Source: Dyadobacter soli (GTDB taxonomy: Bacteria; Bacteroidota; Bacteroidia; Cytophagales; Spirosomataceae). From it: a stretch of 64,000 nt of DNA. Both the position numbers and the translations under genes were made by a program. This document shows, one piece after another, positions 47,412 to 56,942 of this stretch; within the stretch, counting starts at the first letter, position 1; each line of letters begins with the position of its first letter. The notes below the pieces were generated by a model. It was not told where the DNA came from. It was given only the letters and a program-made list of their open reading frames with translations, and ran no database searches. The stretch spans positions 186,001 through 250,000 of the forward strand of contig NZ_FNAN01000009.1 of NCBI RefSeq assembly GCF_900101885.1. Direction: 5' to 3'.

Positions 47412-47460
47412 CATGGCCAATAGATTTGTGTCAGCAATTACACATAATCTATTAGCCATG
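47412..47460 (+). promoter_or_regulatory. Hairpin at the start of the TonB-dependent receptor gene
   Basis: CATGGCCAATAGATTTGTGT (47412-47431) pairs with the complement of ACACATAATCTATTAGCCATG (47440-47460), with one mismatch and one or two unpaired bases. Each end carries an ATG, at 47413 and 47458, in the same frame. It would place the receptor's start codon in a stem, so it may control translation, or be an operator. Confidence 0.78.
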
Positions 47461-49617
47461 AAGCTTTTTTATTGTCTGTTGCTATTCGTCACGCCGGCCG
47501 TTTTTGCCCAAAAAAGTATTCAGGGCAAGGTGACCGACCACAGGGGAAATGCATTACCCGGCGCCAATGTGTTCCTGAAAGGTACCTACGATGGCGGTAC
47601 CACCGACGCGAACGGCGTTTTTGTATTCCTGACGGCCGAATCCGACACGGCTACCATGGCGGCGAGCTATGTAGGTTTCGAGGTTTTTGAAAAGAAGCTT
47701 AATCTGAAAGAAAGCATACCCGTCATGACCATTAAACTCGAAGAGCTGGCCAACGAACTGAATACCGTGGTGATTACCGCGGGCGCGTTCGAGGCGTCGG
47801 ACGAGAAACGGATGGCCATGCTGAAACCGCTGGACATTGTGACGACGGCAGGCGCAGCGGCAGATATTACCGGGGCAATGCAGTTTTTACCCGGCGCACA
47901 GCGGGTAGGGGAGCAGGAGGGGCTGTTTGTACGCGGCGGCTCCGGCCAGGAAACCAAAATTGTGATTGACGGGATGATCGTCCAGAACCCGTTTTTCAGT
48001 TCGTTACCCGATGTGCAGTCGCGCGGGCGGTTCAATCCGTTTATGTTTAAAGGCACTTCATTCAGCACGGGAGGTTATTCGGCGCAGTACGGGCAGGCTT
48101 TGTCGTCGGTACTGCTGCTGAATACGACTGACAAGATCAGTAACAACGGCTTAGGCATTAGTCTGAACCTCGCGAATGCCGGTTTGAATTATGACTATGC
48201 CAATAAAAACCAGTCGGTGTCGGCGGTGGTGTACTACGGTAACCTGCGGCCGCTATTCAAGCTCGTGAAGCAGAATGTAGAATGGCTCCACGCACCGGAG
48301 TTCAAAGGTACTTCCTTAACCTACCGCTGGAAGCCGACCAAAAACGGCGTTCTGAAAGTCTACGGCATGTATTCCGACAGCCATCTGAGCATGAATAGCA
48401 AAGACCCGTCGTCGGATACCGGCGAGATGCGTTTGGTTTTGAAAAATAACAATGCATTCACCACCAGTACCTACACCGACAGCTGGGCCGATGGCCGCTG
48501 GACGCTCAACTCCGGACTTTCATACAGCAGGAATAAGGATAATATGACTTGGGACGGCGTCAACTTCGACCGATTCGACGAGCGCACTCAGGCACGCATT
48601 GTGCTTACACGCCTGCTCACGGGAAACAACACCATTCTGTTCGGCGCCGAGGCGCATGCAATCAATATTGGAAATGGCATCGACGGCAAGATGTACCGGC
48701 TGAAAGATCGCTATACGGCCGCATTCGTGGAGTCGGAGATTTACATTACCCGTGCATTAGCGGGCAGGATCGGGGTGCGGAGCGAGTATTCGTCGGTGAT
48801 AGGCCGTGCTAATGTGGCGCCGCGGTTGTCGTTCGCATATAAAACTGGACGGTACAGTCAGATTTCCCTGGCCGCAGGGCAGTTTTACCAAAACCCGGAT
48901 TACAGGTATTTGTATTTAAATAAATCCCTCAAATATGAGCGCGCCGACCATTTGATCCTCAACTATCAGATCATCAAAAACCAGCGGACATTCCGCGTCG
49001 AGACATTCTATAAAAACTACGCGCAGCTGGTCCGCGAATTCACCGGCCAGCGATTCGACGCCGACCCCTACCGCTTCCCTTGGGGCGCTACCAACAATGG
49101 CGGCGATGGCTATGCCCGCGGTTTTGATTTCTTCTGGCGCGACCAGAAATCCATCAAAAACCTCGATTACTGGGTTACTTACAGTTTTGTGGACTCCAAA
49201 CGCCTTTTCCAGCAGTACGAACAATCGGCCACGCCGATCTTCATTTCAAACCATAATATCAGCCTCATTACCAAAAAATGGTTCGAAAAGGCCAAAACCA
49301 ACCTTAGTGCTACCTACGCATTCACGAGCGGCCGGCCCTACTACAATCCTAATAATGATGAATTCCTGAAAGACCGCACGCCGGCGGTGCATAATGTGAG
49401 CATTCAGGCCAGCAAGCTGCAAAGCATTAAAGGTAACCTGGTGATCTTCTACGCCACAGTTGATAATATCCTGAATACCCGCAATGTATTCACCTACCGC
49501 TACACGCCCGATGGTAAAACACGCTATGCCGTGGGGCCGCAGAGTTACCGCAGCTTTTTTGTGGGTATGCAGATTATGCTTTCGAAGAAGGCCAAAGTGG
49601 AGAAAGATGATTTTTAA
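47458..49617 (+). CDS. TonB-dependent receptor with CarboxypepD_reg-like domain
   Basis: A 719-residue outer-membrane protein from the ATG at 47458 (signal MKLFYCLLLFVTPAVFAQ); an in-frame ATG 45 bp upstream lies in the same hairpin. Residues 20-105 form a carboxypeptidase-regulatory-like domain (GKVTDHRGNALPGANVFLKGTYDG). A plug domain follows (VGEQEGLFVRGGSGQETKIVIDGMIVQNPF), then a 22-strand barrel. It is smaller than SusC-type receptors, and no SusD gene is adjacent. It leads a cassette with an exported protein, a pentapeptide-repeat kinase and a LytTR regulator. Confidence 0.93.
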   Translation: MKLFYCLLLFVTPAVFAQKSIQGKVTDHRGNALPGANVFLKGTYDGGTTDANGVFVFLTAESDTATMAASYVGFEVFEKKLNLKESIPVMTIKLEELANELNTVVITAGAFEASDEKRMAMLKPLDIVTTAGAAADITGAMQFLPGAQRVGEQEGLFVRGGSGQETKIVIDGMIVQNPFFSSLPDVQSRGRFNPFMFKGTSFSTGGYSAQYGQALSSVLLLNTTDKISNNGLGISLNLANAGLNYDYANKNQSVSAVVYYGNLRPLFKLVKQNVEWLHAPEFKGTSLTYRWKPTKNGVLKVYGMYSDSHLSMNSKDPSSDTGEMRLVLKNNNAFTTSTYTDSWADGRWTLNSGLSYSRNKDNMTWDGVNFDRFDERTQARIVLTRLLTGNNTILFGAEAHAINIGNGIDGKMYRLKDRYTAAFVESEIYITRALAGRIGVRSEYSSVIGRANVAPRLSFAYKTGRYSQISLAAGQFYQNPDYRYLYLNKSLKYERADHLILNYQIIKNQRTFRVETFYKNYAQLVREFTGQRFDADPYRFPWGATNNGGDGYARGFDFFWRDQKSIKNLDYWVTYSFVDSKRLFQQYEQSATPIFISNHNISLITKKWFEKAKTNLSATYAFTSGRPYYNPNNDEFLKDRTPAVHNVSIQASKLQSIKGNLVIFYATVDNILNTRNVFTYRYTPDGKTRYAVGPQSYRSFFVGMQIMLSKKAKVEKDDF

Positions 49618-49653
49618 ATAATTCAATATCAAATATTTAAACCAAAACAAAAC

Positions 49654-50310
49654 ATGAAAAGGCTATTCACATTCGCATTACTGTTCGTGCTTGCAACCGG
49701 GATGGTGTGGGCGCAGAACGAGAAGTATACCAAAGCAATGGGCGACGGAATCAATGCATTGCTGGCGATCGACCGCTCCAAACCCGATCCGAAAGCGCTG
49801 GTGGAAATCGCCAACCGCTTCGAACGCATTGCCGCCGCCGAGCCAAAAGAATGGTTGCCGAAATATTATGCCGCCTATGCCAATGTACTTTTGGGTTTTG
49901 TGGCTCCAACCCTGACTGAAAAAGATCAGTATCTAGACAAGGCAAATGCCTTATTGAAAGACGCGGAGGGCGTTGCCGGAAAGCCGAACGATGAAATCGA
50001 GGTTTTGAAAGCTTACCAATCCCAGATTCATCTAGCGGCGGACCCCATGAACCGCTGGCAGACGGATGGCGAGAAGTTTCAAGGCTTCCTGCAAGCGGCG
50101 AAATCGATCAATGCCGAGAACCCGCGCATTTATTACCTAGAAGCGTCGAGCGCATTCTTTACCCCGGAAGAATACGGCGGCGGCAAAAAGGTAGCCAAGC
50201 CAATGCTCGAAAAGGCGCAACAGAAATTCACCGCCTTCAAGCCGGAATCGGGTATTCACCCGGATTGGGGCAAAATGGAAACCGAATGGATGCTTTCTCA
50301 GACAAACTGA
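49654..50310 (+). CDS. Exported helical protein of unknown function
   Basis: A 218-residue protein with a signal peptide (MKRLFTFALLFVLATGMVWAQ). The mature part is helical and TPR-like (EIANRFERIAAAEPKEWLPKYYAAYANVLLG; KAYQSQIHLAADPMNRWQ), with the EYGGGKKVAKPMLEKAQQKF end. I know no named family with certainty. It lies 36 bp after the receptor and 25 bp before the kinase, so all are probably co-transcribed. Confidence 0.85.
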   Translation: MKRLFTFALLFVLATGMVWAQNEKYTKAMGDGINALLAIDRSKPDPKALVEIANRFERIAAAEPKEWLPKYYAAYANVLLGFVAPTLTEKDQYLDKANALLKDAEGVAGKPNDEIEVLKAYQSQIHLAADPMNRWQTDGEKFQGFLQAAKSINAENPRIYYLEASSAFFTPEEYGGGKKVAKPMLEKAQQKFTAFKPESGIHPDWGKMETEWMLSQTN

Positions 50311-50335
50311 TATTAACGTTTAGGGTTTAAGTAGC

Positions 50336-51784
50336 ATGGACGATATCAAGACGAAACGGTTGCGCATGACGGCCTCATCGCTGGACGGAAGGGATTTCAG
50401 TAATATGGATCTGGAAAATGCAGATTTCAGCTTTTCGAGTTTGAAGGATATCAACTTCGACGGGGCGAATCTGCGCAATGCAAAACTTCGTTTCTCGGCC
50501 CTCGACCGGACGACTTTCCGGAACGCCGATCTGCGCAATGCGGATCTGAGTTTCAGTAGCATGTCCGACGTGGATTTGAGCGGGGCAAGGGTAGAGGGGG
50601 CTAATTTTAGTTTTACTTCACAGGAAAAATCATTCAACTGGCAGGATTTCAGCCTGATCGCCATTATCCAGAACCAGGGCTGGGTAGGCACGCTGGTGGC
50701 GGCGATACTCGGCGCGGTGATATTGTACGGTTTCAATGCGATTGCTTATTTCACTGCTGAGCTGTCGTTCACCGAAGAGCCTATCCGGCTGGCGTTCTAT
50801 AAATATCTGGTGATACTCAACATCGCGACGGGTGTGTGCACGATCCTGGTCACGCAGGGGCTTACTACCTGGCTCGATATGGTTATCAAAAGCCTGATCG
50901 CCAAACATATTATCCTGTCGATCATCGTGTTTTTGTTCGATAGCATGCTGGCGGTGGCCGTACACTATTTTTTCGCTGCCGACATTGTGAGCGATTATGT
51001 AGCAAGGTACCCGTCCGAGCCTTCGCAGAATGCACCCTGGTACTGGTATGCGTGGGCGCCTGTGGCGATCGCGAACGTGTTTTACTTTTTAAGCCGTGAG
51101 GGCCGACAGATTTCCCGCAAGATTTCCGATCAGGAATATCAATTATTAAATCTTGAAAAACTGAAAACCCGCGCCGAGCTGGACGCATTGCAGGCCCGCA
51201 TTAATCCGCATTTTTTATATAATTCACTCAACAGCATTGCCAGCCTCGTGCACGAAGACCCGGACAAAGCCGAAGAAATGACGCTGCTGCTCTCCAAACT
51301 GTTCCGCTACACTACCGGCCGTAAAACCAGCGATTATTTCGATACCATTGAAAACGAGCTGGAAATGGTTGAGACCTATTTGCAGGTGGAGAAAGTGCGG
51401 TTTGGCGACCGGCTGAGGTTTACCGTAGAGGTAGAGGAGGAATCGCTGAAAAGCCTGCAAGTACCGAAATTCATTTTGCAGCCGATCGTGGAGAATGCGA
51501 TCAAGCACGGCATTTCGCGTATGGCCGATCAGGGGAATATCGTGGTGAAGATTTATGAGAAGGACCAATGGCTGCATTTGTGCGTGCACGACAATGGTCC
51601 GGCGTTCTCGGAAACCCTCGGTGCCGGGTACGGCATGCGCAGCATTCAGGATAAACTGAAACTGCTTTACGGTGACAATGCCCGTTTGGAGCTGCTTAAC
51701 CAACCGCATAAATCGGTTAATATTGCCATCCAGAAATCCGCAATTGAACAACATCAACAAACCAACCATGCTTTTTCCGCTTAA
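50336..51784 (+). CDS. Pentapeptide-repeat LytS-type histidine kinase
   Basis: A 482-residue membrane kinase. Residues 15-95 are pentapeptide repeats (LRNAKLRFS, FRNADLRNADLSF, LSGARVEGANF), then four helices (about 115-138, 155-178, 192-214, 235-252). The HisKA_7TM-like His_kinase domain has the phospho-acceptor His292 in INPHFLYNSLNS, and the ATP-binding domain has QPIVENAIKHG and GYGMRSI. The pentapeptide domain is cytoplasmic if the N-terminus is inside. The next gene, a LytTR regulator, overlaps it by 17 bp. Confidence 0.92.
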   Translation: MDDIKTKRLRMTASSLDGRDFSNMDLENADFSFSSLKDINFDGANLRNAKLRFSALDRTTFRNADLRNADLSFSSMSDVDLSGARVEGANFSFTSQEKSFNWQDFSLIAIIQNQGWVGTLVAAILGAVILYGFNAIAYFTAELSFTEEPIRLAFYKYLVILNIATGVCTILVTQGLTTWLDMVIKSLIAKHIILSIIVFLFDSMLAVAVHYFFAADIVSDYVARYPSEPSQNAPWYWYAWAPVAIANVFYFLSREGRQISRKISDQEYQLLNLEKLKTRAELDALQARINPHFLYNSLNSIASLVHEDPDKAEEMTLLLSKLFRYTTGRKTSDYFDTIENELEMVETYLQVEKVRFGDRLRFTVEVEEESLKSLQVPKFILQPIVENAIKHGISRMADQGNIVVKIYEKDQWLHLCVHDNGPAFSETLGAGYGMRSIQDKLKLLYGDNARLELLNQPHKSVNIAIQKSAIEQHQQTNHAFSA

Positions 51785-52550
51785 AACGATCCTGATCGAC
51801 GACGAACAGCTTGCATTGAGCCGCCTCAGAAGGTTGCTTGAAAAGCATACCGACACTTTCGATATTGTGTCGGAAGCTAAAAACGGTGCGGAAGGCCTCG
51901 TTGAAATCGATAAGCATCGTCCCGACGTCATTTTCCTGGATATCGAAATGCCGCTATTGAACGGTTTCGAAATGCTTTCGAAGCTTACCAAAATGCCTTT
52001 GGTGGTGTTTTCGACGGCTTACGACCAGTACGCCATCCGTGCATTCGAGGAAAATTCGGTGGATTATCTGCTGAAACCGGTGGAAAACGACCGGCTTTTG
52101 AAGACGATCGACAAGATCAGGAACATTACCCAGGCGGCGAATGGCCATTCGGGTAGCTTTAATCCCTATTCGGAAAACCTGCTGAGGCTTTTGGAAGAAA
52201 TGAAGCCGAAGAAGGAAATATTTTCATTGTCGGTCAAATCCGGCGACCGCATTCTGTTGATACCGATGACGGAGATCACGCATTTCGAGGCGGAGGAGAA
52301 ATACGTTTTCCTGAATACGCTCGACGGGCAGAAGTACCTGCTCAACTACACGCTTACTTCGCTCGAAGAGAAGCTTCCCAAGCATTACCTGCGCGTGAGC
52401 CGGGCGGGTATTGTCAACTCCCATCATATCAAGGAAATCCAGAAACACTTCAACGGCAAGTACGTGATCGTGATGCGCGATCGCAAGGCTTCGCAAGTCA
52501 CCAGCGGGAGCACATACAGTGACGCGATCCGCCATCTTCTTGATAATTAA
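51768..52550 (+). CDS. LytTR response regulator
   Basis: A 260-residue protein starting at the ATG before LFPLKTILIDDEQL, 17 bp inside the kinase gene. The receiver domain (1-125) has Asp58 in VIFLDIEMP and the Thr/Lys switch. The LytTR DNA-binding domain (about 160-260; VKSGDRILLIPMTEITHFEAEEKYVFL; RVSRAGIVNSHHIKEI) binds direct repeats. Overlap with the kinase gene and the matching type make it the cognate partner. Its target is unknown; the upstream receptor is the natural candidate. Confidence 0.96.
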   Translation: MLFPLKTILIDDEQLALSRLRRLLEKHTDTFDIVSEAKNGAEGLVEIDKHRPDVIFLDIEMPLLNGFEMLSKLTKMPLVVFSTAYDQYAIRAFEENSVDYLLKPVENDRLLKTIDKIRNITQAANGHSGSFNPYSENLLRLLEEMKPKKEIFSLSVKSGDRILLIPMTEITHFEAEEKYVFLNTLDGQKYLLNYTLTSLEEKLPKHYLRVSRAGIVNSHHIKEIQKHFNGKYVIVMRDRKASQVTSGSTYSDAIRHLLDN

Positions 52551-52866
52551 TCAAATTACACCGCGATTGTACCGGAATATTCATTTTGTAGACCTGATTC
52601 TTATTCCTAAATTGCGCCCTCGTTTAAATTTCCATTGGTATTTTGGAGGTTAATGCGTTGTTCATCAGGGTGTTCTGAATAGCCAGGGACGGGTTAAGGA
52701 ATGAAATGCGCATTATTTCGGCACACATTGACCGGTTGCTGCGTATCTGTTTACTGGCAAGTTGATTCCTGAAATAACCCGGAGCGGCTGAAAATCATTC
52801 CCGATGGCAAGTGCTTCGAAATGTTGTTTTTGTTTTGTTAAAAAAGGTTAAAAGGAGTCAGGAGTA
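52551..52866 (+). other. Intergenic region before uppS
   Basis: A 316-bp stretch with no gene, no clear terminator for the LytTR gene and no full promoter consensus. The last 50 bp are A/T-rich and end in a purine-rich AAAGGAG segment. Confidence 0.55.
52851..52857 (+). promoter_or_regulatory. Shine-Dalgarno-like site of uppS
   Basis: AAAGGAG stands 9 nt before the ATG of uppS, with a second GGAG 2 nt before the start. Purine-rich sites of this kind are rare at the other starts in this window. Confidence 0.55.
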
Positions 52867-53619
52867 ATGAAGGAGCTCATTGATACGGGCAATCTGCCAA
52901 AACACATAGCCGTTATCATGGACGGTAACGGAAGATGGGCCCAAAACCAGGGAGCAGCGCGTGTGTTTGGCCATCGCAATGCGATCAAGGCAGTGCGGGA
53001 AGTGACGGAAGGATGTGCGGAGCTCGGGGTTTCTTGTCTGACGTTGTATGCTTTTTCAACCGAAAACTGGGCGCGACCGGAGTTTGAAGTGAGGGCACTG
53101 ATGGAACTGCTCGTGCAGTCGATCGGTAACGAGCTGCCCACAATGATGAAAAACAATGTGAAGCTCGATACCATTGGAAACACGGCAAGCCTTCCGAAGA
53201 GCTGCCAGAACCAACTGGGAAAAGCAATTGCAGAGACACGCAACAATACGGGCCTGAATCTCATCCTGGCATTGGGTTACAGTGGCAAGTGGGACATTAC
53301 CCAGGCAGCACGCAAAATTGCCGAGGACGTTCGCAACGGTGTTTTGTTACCCGAAGAAATCAATGAAGAAGTAGTAGCAGGGAATTTATCGACGGGCAGC
53401 CGCCCCGAGGTCGACCTGATGCTGCGGACAGGCGGTGACCACAGGATCAGCAACTTCCTGCTTTGGCAACTGGCATATTCCGAACTATATTTTTATGAAG
53501 ATCTTTTCTGGCCCGACTTCCGCCGGGAGCATTTGTACGAAGCGATTTTGTCTTTCCAAAACAGAGAAAGGCGCTTTGGCAAAACGGGAGAACAAATTAA
53601 AGCGAATGGTGCTAAGTAG
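52867..53619 (+). CDS. uppS: Isoprenyl transferase (undecaprenyl diphosphate synthase)
   Basis: A 250-residue cis-prenyl transferase that makes the lipid carrier for peptidoglycan and O-antigen. VIMDGNGRWA (16-25) carries Asp19, and the C-terminal signature RPEVDLMLRTGGDHRISNFLLWQLAYSELYF includes an RTGGD variant of the usual RTSGE. Starts 7 bp before bamA, in the common uppS-bamA-skp order. Confidence 0.97.
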   Translation: MKELIDTGNLPKHIAVIMDGNGRWAQNQGAARVFGHRNAIKAVREVTEGCAELGVSCLTLYAFSTENWARPEFEVRALMELLVQSIGNELPTMMKNNVKLDTIGNTASLPKSCQNQLGKAIAETRNNTGLNLILALGYSGKWDITQAARKIAEDVRNGVLLPEEINEEVVAGNLSTGSRPEVDLMLRTGGDHRISNFLLWQLAYSELYFYEDLFWPDFRREHLYEAILSFQNRERRFGKTGEQIKANGAK

Positions 53620-53625
53620 AATTAT

Positions 53626-56223
53626 ATGAACCCAGTGAAAAATTTGAATACATCATTAGCACACCTCAAAGGCCTTTCCGCATTACTCCTTTTGTGCTGC
53701 TGCATTTCGGTACAGGCACAGCGTGTAGGCATTGGCGGCGCGAAACCCACCGCCGCCCCGACCAACCTCGGCATCGACCCGGCCAATCCCAAAGAATACA
53801 CGATCGCGGAAGTGACCGTTTCGGGTACCCAGTTCCTGGATCCGAATTCGATGATCTCCATTTCCGGTCTGAAGCCGGGCGACAAAATCCGCATTCCCGG
53901 CCCGGCAGTGACTTCGTCTATCAAGAAAATGATGGATTTCGGTACGCTGGACGATGTGGAAATCATGGCGACCAAGATCGAAGGCGAGAAGGTTTGGATG
54001 AATATCCACATCAAGGAGCGCCCAAGGCTTTATAAAGTATCGTTCTCAGGTATCCGTAAGGGTGAGCGCGAAACGCTGAATGACAAGGTGAAGCTGATCA
54101 AAGGCCGTGTGATTACGCCGACGATCATCAAAAACACCCAGCTGGTTATCAAAAAGTATTATCAGGATAAAGGTTTTTACAATACCAAAGTAAAAGTCCT
54201 CCAAATCCCCGATTCGACGCGTGGCCAGGCTACTTTGAACTTCGCGATCACGAAGGGCAAAAAGGTGAAGATCCAGAAGATCAATATTGAAGGCAACACG
54301 GCTGTCAGTGACAAAACACTGAAACGCAAGATGAAAGGTACCAAGCAGCGACGCATTGGCCGCCTTTTCAACCCATCCAAATACATTCCTAAAAAGTACG
54401 ACGAGGATAAGGAAAAACTCATCGCCTACTACCGCAAAAACGGTTACCGCGATGCGGTGATCGAGTTCGATACGATCAAAAACGGCGACGAGACGATCAG
54501 CATCGATATGAAAATCGATGAAGGTCAGAAATATTATTACCGCAACATCACCTGGTCGGGTAACTACCTGTATCCATCCGCGTATCTGGGCGAGCGCCTG
54601 GGTGTGAAGAAAGGCGATGTTTACAACCCGGAAGAACTCGATAAGAAGATTAACGGTATTCCAGGCTCCGACGTCAGCTCTATTTACATGGACGACGGTT
54701 ACCTCTATTTCCGCATTGACCCAACCGAAAAAGCCGTTGACGGCGACTCTATCGACGTGGAATTACGCATGTTCGAAGGTAAGCAGGCAACCATCAACCG
54801 CATTCTCCTGAACGGTAACACCAAAACCAGCGATCGCGTGGTATTGCGCGAGCTGTTCACATTGCCGGGGCAGAAATTCAGTAAAACGGAGATTATCAAC
54901 ACCCAGCGCCAGCTGTCGCAAATGGGTTATTTCGACCCTGAAAAAATCCAGATCAACCCGATCCCTAACCAGTCCGACGGTACTGTGGACATCGAGTACA
55001 CCGTGGAAGAAAAGCCATCCGATCAGATCGAGCTTTCCGGTGGTTGGGGAGGTTATATCGGTTTCGTAGGAACGCTTGGTTTGGTTTTCAATAACTTCTC
55101 CATCAAAAACATTCCAAACCGCGAAACATGGCGTCCATTGCCTTCCGGTGACGGGCAGAAGCTTTCATTGCGCTTTCAGGCAAACGGTAAGCAGTACCAG
55201 ACTTATTCGCTCTCGTTCAGCGAGCCTTGGTTGGGCGGTAAAAAGCCGATCAACTTCGGGGTGTCGTTCCAACGCACCGTTTACCGCATGACCGATTTGA
55301 GCTCGTATTATGGATACAACACGAGTGGCGGTGGCGGAAGGGTTAGCTATCGCGGCGGTTACTATAACAATGGTATCACGCTTTCACTCGGTCGCCGTCT
55401 GAAAGAGCCGGACCGTAACCTCGTGATGACGCACTCGCTATCTTACCAGCGCTACCGTCTCGACAGCCTCGATATTTTCCGTATTGGTTACAGCAAGGGG
55501 GTGTCGAACAACATTTCGTTTAATACAACCATTTCGAGGAACACATTGAGTGATTTCCAATTCCCGAGAAATGGTAGCAATATTTCGTTAAGCGCGACTT
55601 TTACCCCGCCTTACTCGGTGTTCCGCAAGAAAGCATTCTCGGACAAAACCGATACTTACCGCTGGGTGGAATACCACAAATGGATGTTCGACGCAAGCTA
55701 CTACGCGACCATCGTTGGAAAGCTGGTATTGAGTACCCGCGCGCACATGGGCTTCCTGGGCGCGTATGGAGACAAGGTTGGTTACAGCCCGTTCGGTCGC
55801 TTCATTCTGGGTGGTTCGGGTCTGGCTGGTCAGGGTACATTCTCGCTCGCGGACCAGGATATTATCGGTCTTCGTGGTTACCAGGATCAGAAAGTTGGAC
55901 CATTGGCTGCTAACGGTTATCCTGCGTCAGGCGGAGGTATTGTTTATAACAAATATGTAATGGAACTTCGCTACCCGGTTTCACTCAACCCGCAGGCGAC
56001 AATCTTTATACTCGGCTTCGCGGAAGGTGGGAACAACTGGGGTAGTTACAGCGAGTTCAACCCATTCGATCTGAAACGTTCGGCGGGTGTGGGTGCACGG
56101 ATTTTCATGCCGGCGTTCGGTTTGCTGGGTATCGACTGGGGTTATGGTTTCGACAAAATCCAGGGTGAAAGCAAGAGGAGCGGACCACAGTTCCACTTTA
56201 CAATCGGCCAGCAAATCAGATAA
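53626..56223 (+). CDS. bamA: Outer membrane assembly protein BamA
   Basis: An 865-residue Omp85 protein. After a signal peptide come POTRA domains (about 50-480, with YTIAEVTVSGTQFLDPNS at the first and KVKIQKINIEGNTAVSD at a later one) and a C-terminal beta-barrel with the surface-antigen domain (about 490-865; RGYQDQKVG near the end). It inserts barrel proteins into the outer membrane. Two Skp-type chaperone genes follow. A conserved tail ends at QIR. Confidence 0.97.
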   Translation: MNPVKNLNTSLAHLKGLSALLLLCCCISVQAQRVGIGGAKPTAAPTNLGIDPANPKEYTIAEVTVSGTQFLDPNSMISISGLKPGDKIRIPGPAVTSSIKKMMDFGTLDDVEIMATKIEGEKVWMNIHIKERPRLYKVSFSGIRKGERETLNDKVKLIKGRVITPTIIKNTQLVIKKYYQDKGFYNTKVKVLQIPDSTRGQATLNFAITKGKKVKIQKINIEGNTAVSDKTLKRKMKGTKQRRIGRLFNPSKYIPKKYDEDKEKLIAYYRKNGYRDAVIEFDTIKNGDETISIDMKIDEGQKYYYRNITWSGNYLYPSAYLGERLGVKKGDVYNPEELDKKINGIPGSDVSSIYMDDGYLYFRIDPTEKAVDGDSIDVELRMFEGKQATINRILLNGNTKTSDRVVLRELFTLPGQKFSKTEIINTQRQLSQMGYFDPEKIQINPIPNQSDGTVDIEYTVEEKPSDQIELSGGWGGYIGFVGTLGLVFNNFSIKNIPNRETWRPLPSGDGQKLSLRFQANGKQYQTYSLSFSEPWLGGKKPINFGVSFQRTVYRMTDLSSYYGYNTSGGGGRVSYRGGYYNNGITLSLGRRLKEPDRNLVMTHSLSYQRYRLDSLDIFRIGYSKGVSNNISFNTTISRNTLSDFQFPRNGSNISLSATFTPPYSVFRKKAFSDKTDTYRWVEYHKWMFDASYYATIVGKLVLSTRAHMGFLGAYGDKVGYSPFGRFILGGSGLAGQGTFSLADQDIIGLRGYQDQKVGPLAANGYPASGGGIVYNKYVMELRYPVSLNPQATIFILGFAEGGNNWGSYSEFNPFDLKRSAGVGARIFMPAFGLLGIDWGYGFDKIQGESKRSGPQFHFTIGQQIR

Positions 56224-56277
56224 TAATCTGAGGAGGGCATTCGTTAAGAGGTTTGCAAATTATATTAGCAGCTTGGC

Positions 56278-56931
56278 ATGAAGAAGATCTTTATTTTACT
56301 AGTTTTGTCAATTCTATGCAGTTCAGCACTATATGCCCAGAAGATCGGGTATACGGACATGGAGTTCATCACCAGTAAAATGCCCGAATACCAGGCGGCG
56401 CAAGTCGAGATGAAGAAATTCACCGACAAATGGTCGCAGGAAATTAAGGACAAGTTTTCGGAGATCGACCGCATGCAGCGTGCGTACATGGCAGAGGAGA
56501 TCTTGCTGACCGACGAGTTGAAGCGGAAGAGGCAGGGAGAAATAAAGGAAAAAGAACTCGAAGCCGGGGAATATAACAGCAAGATATTCGGTGTGGAAGG
56601 GCTGATGTTCCAAAAGAAAAAGGAACTGATGAAGCCGGTACTGGAAAAGGTACAACGCGCGGTGACCAAAGTTTGCAGCCAGCGGAGACTCGACTTTATG
56701 TTCGATAAATCCAGCGATATTGGTATGCTGTACACCAACCCGAAACATGATTATTCGGATTACGTGATGGAGGAGCTGGGTATCGATCCGAAGTCAAACA
56801 AGGCGGGAAATAACGACAAAACCGGCTCGAATGATAAGGCTGCCAAACCGGAAGAACCGGCGCAGCAGCAACCGGCCGCACCCGCGAAAAGCTCACCAAA
56901 ACAAAAAAGTACAAACAGTAAACTTAAATAA
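56278..56931 (+). CDS. OmpH/Skp periplasmic chaperone (copy 1)
   Basis: A 217-residue exported protein with signal MKKIFILLVLSILCSSALYAQ. It starts the Skp motif KIGYTDMEFITSKMPEYQ and has a coiled-coil arm (about 40-110, DELKRKRQGEIKEKELEAGEYNSKIF) and DYVMEELGIDPK near the end. The tail is rich in Lys, Pro and Ala. It carries outer membrane proteins in the periplasm, matching its place after bamA. Confidence 0.93.
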   Translation: MKKIFILLVLSILCSSALYAQKIGYTDMEFITSKMPEYQAAQVEMKKFTDKWSQEIKDKFSEIDRMQRAYMAEEILLTDELKRKRQGEIKEKELEAGEYNSKIFGVEGLMFQKKKELMKPVLEKVQRAVTKVCSQRRLDFMFDKSSDIGMLYTNPKHDYSDYVMEELGIDPKSNKAGNNDKTGSNDKAAKPEEPAQQQPAAPAKSSPKQKSTNSKLK

Positions 56932-56942
56932 GTAACAAAGCA

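Noticed and set aside
47458..49617. SusC/SusD polysaccharide utilisation locus
   Set aside because: The receptor is shorter than SusC, no SusD gene follows, and no glycoside hydrolase is adjacent apart from a DUF1080 protein.
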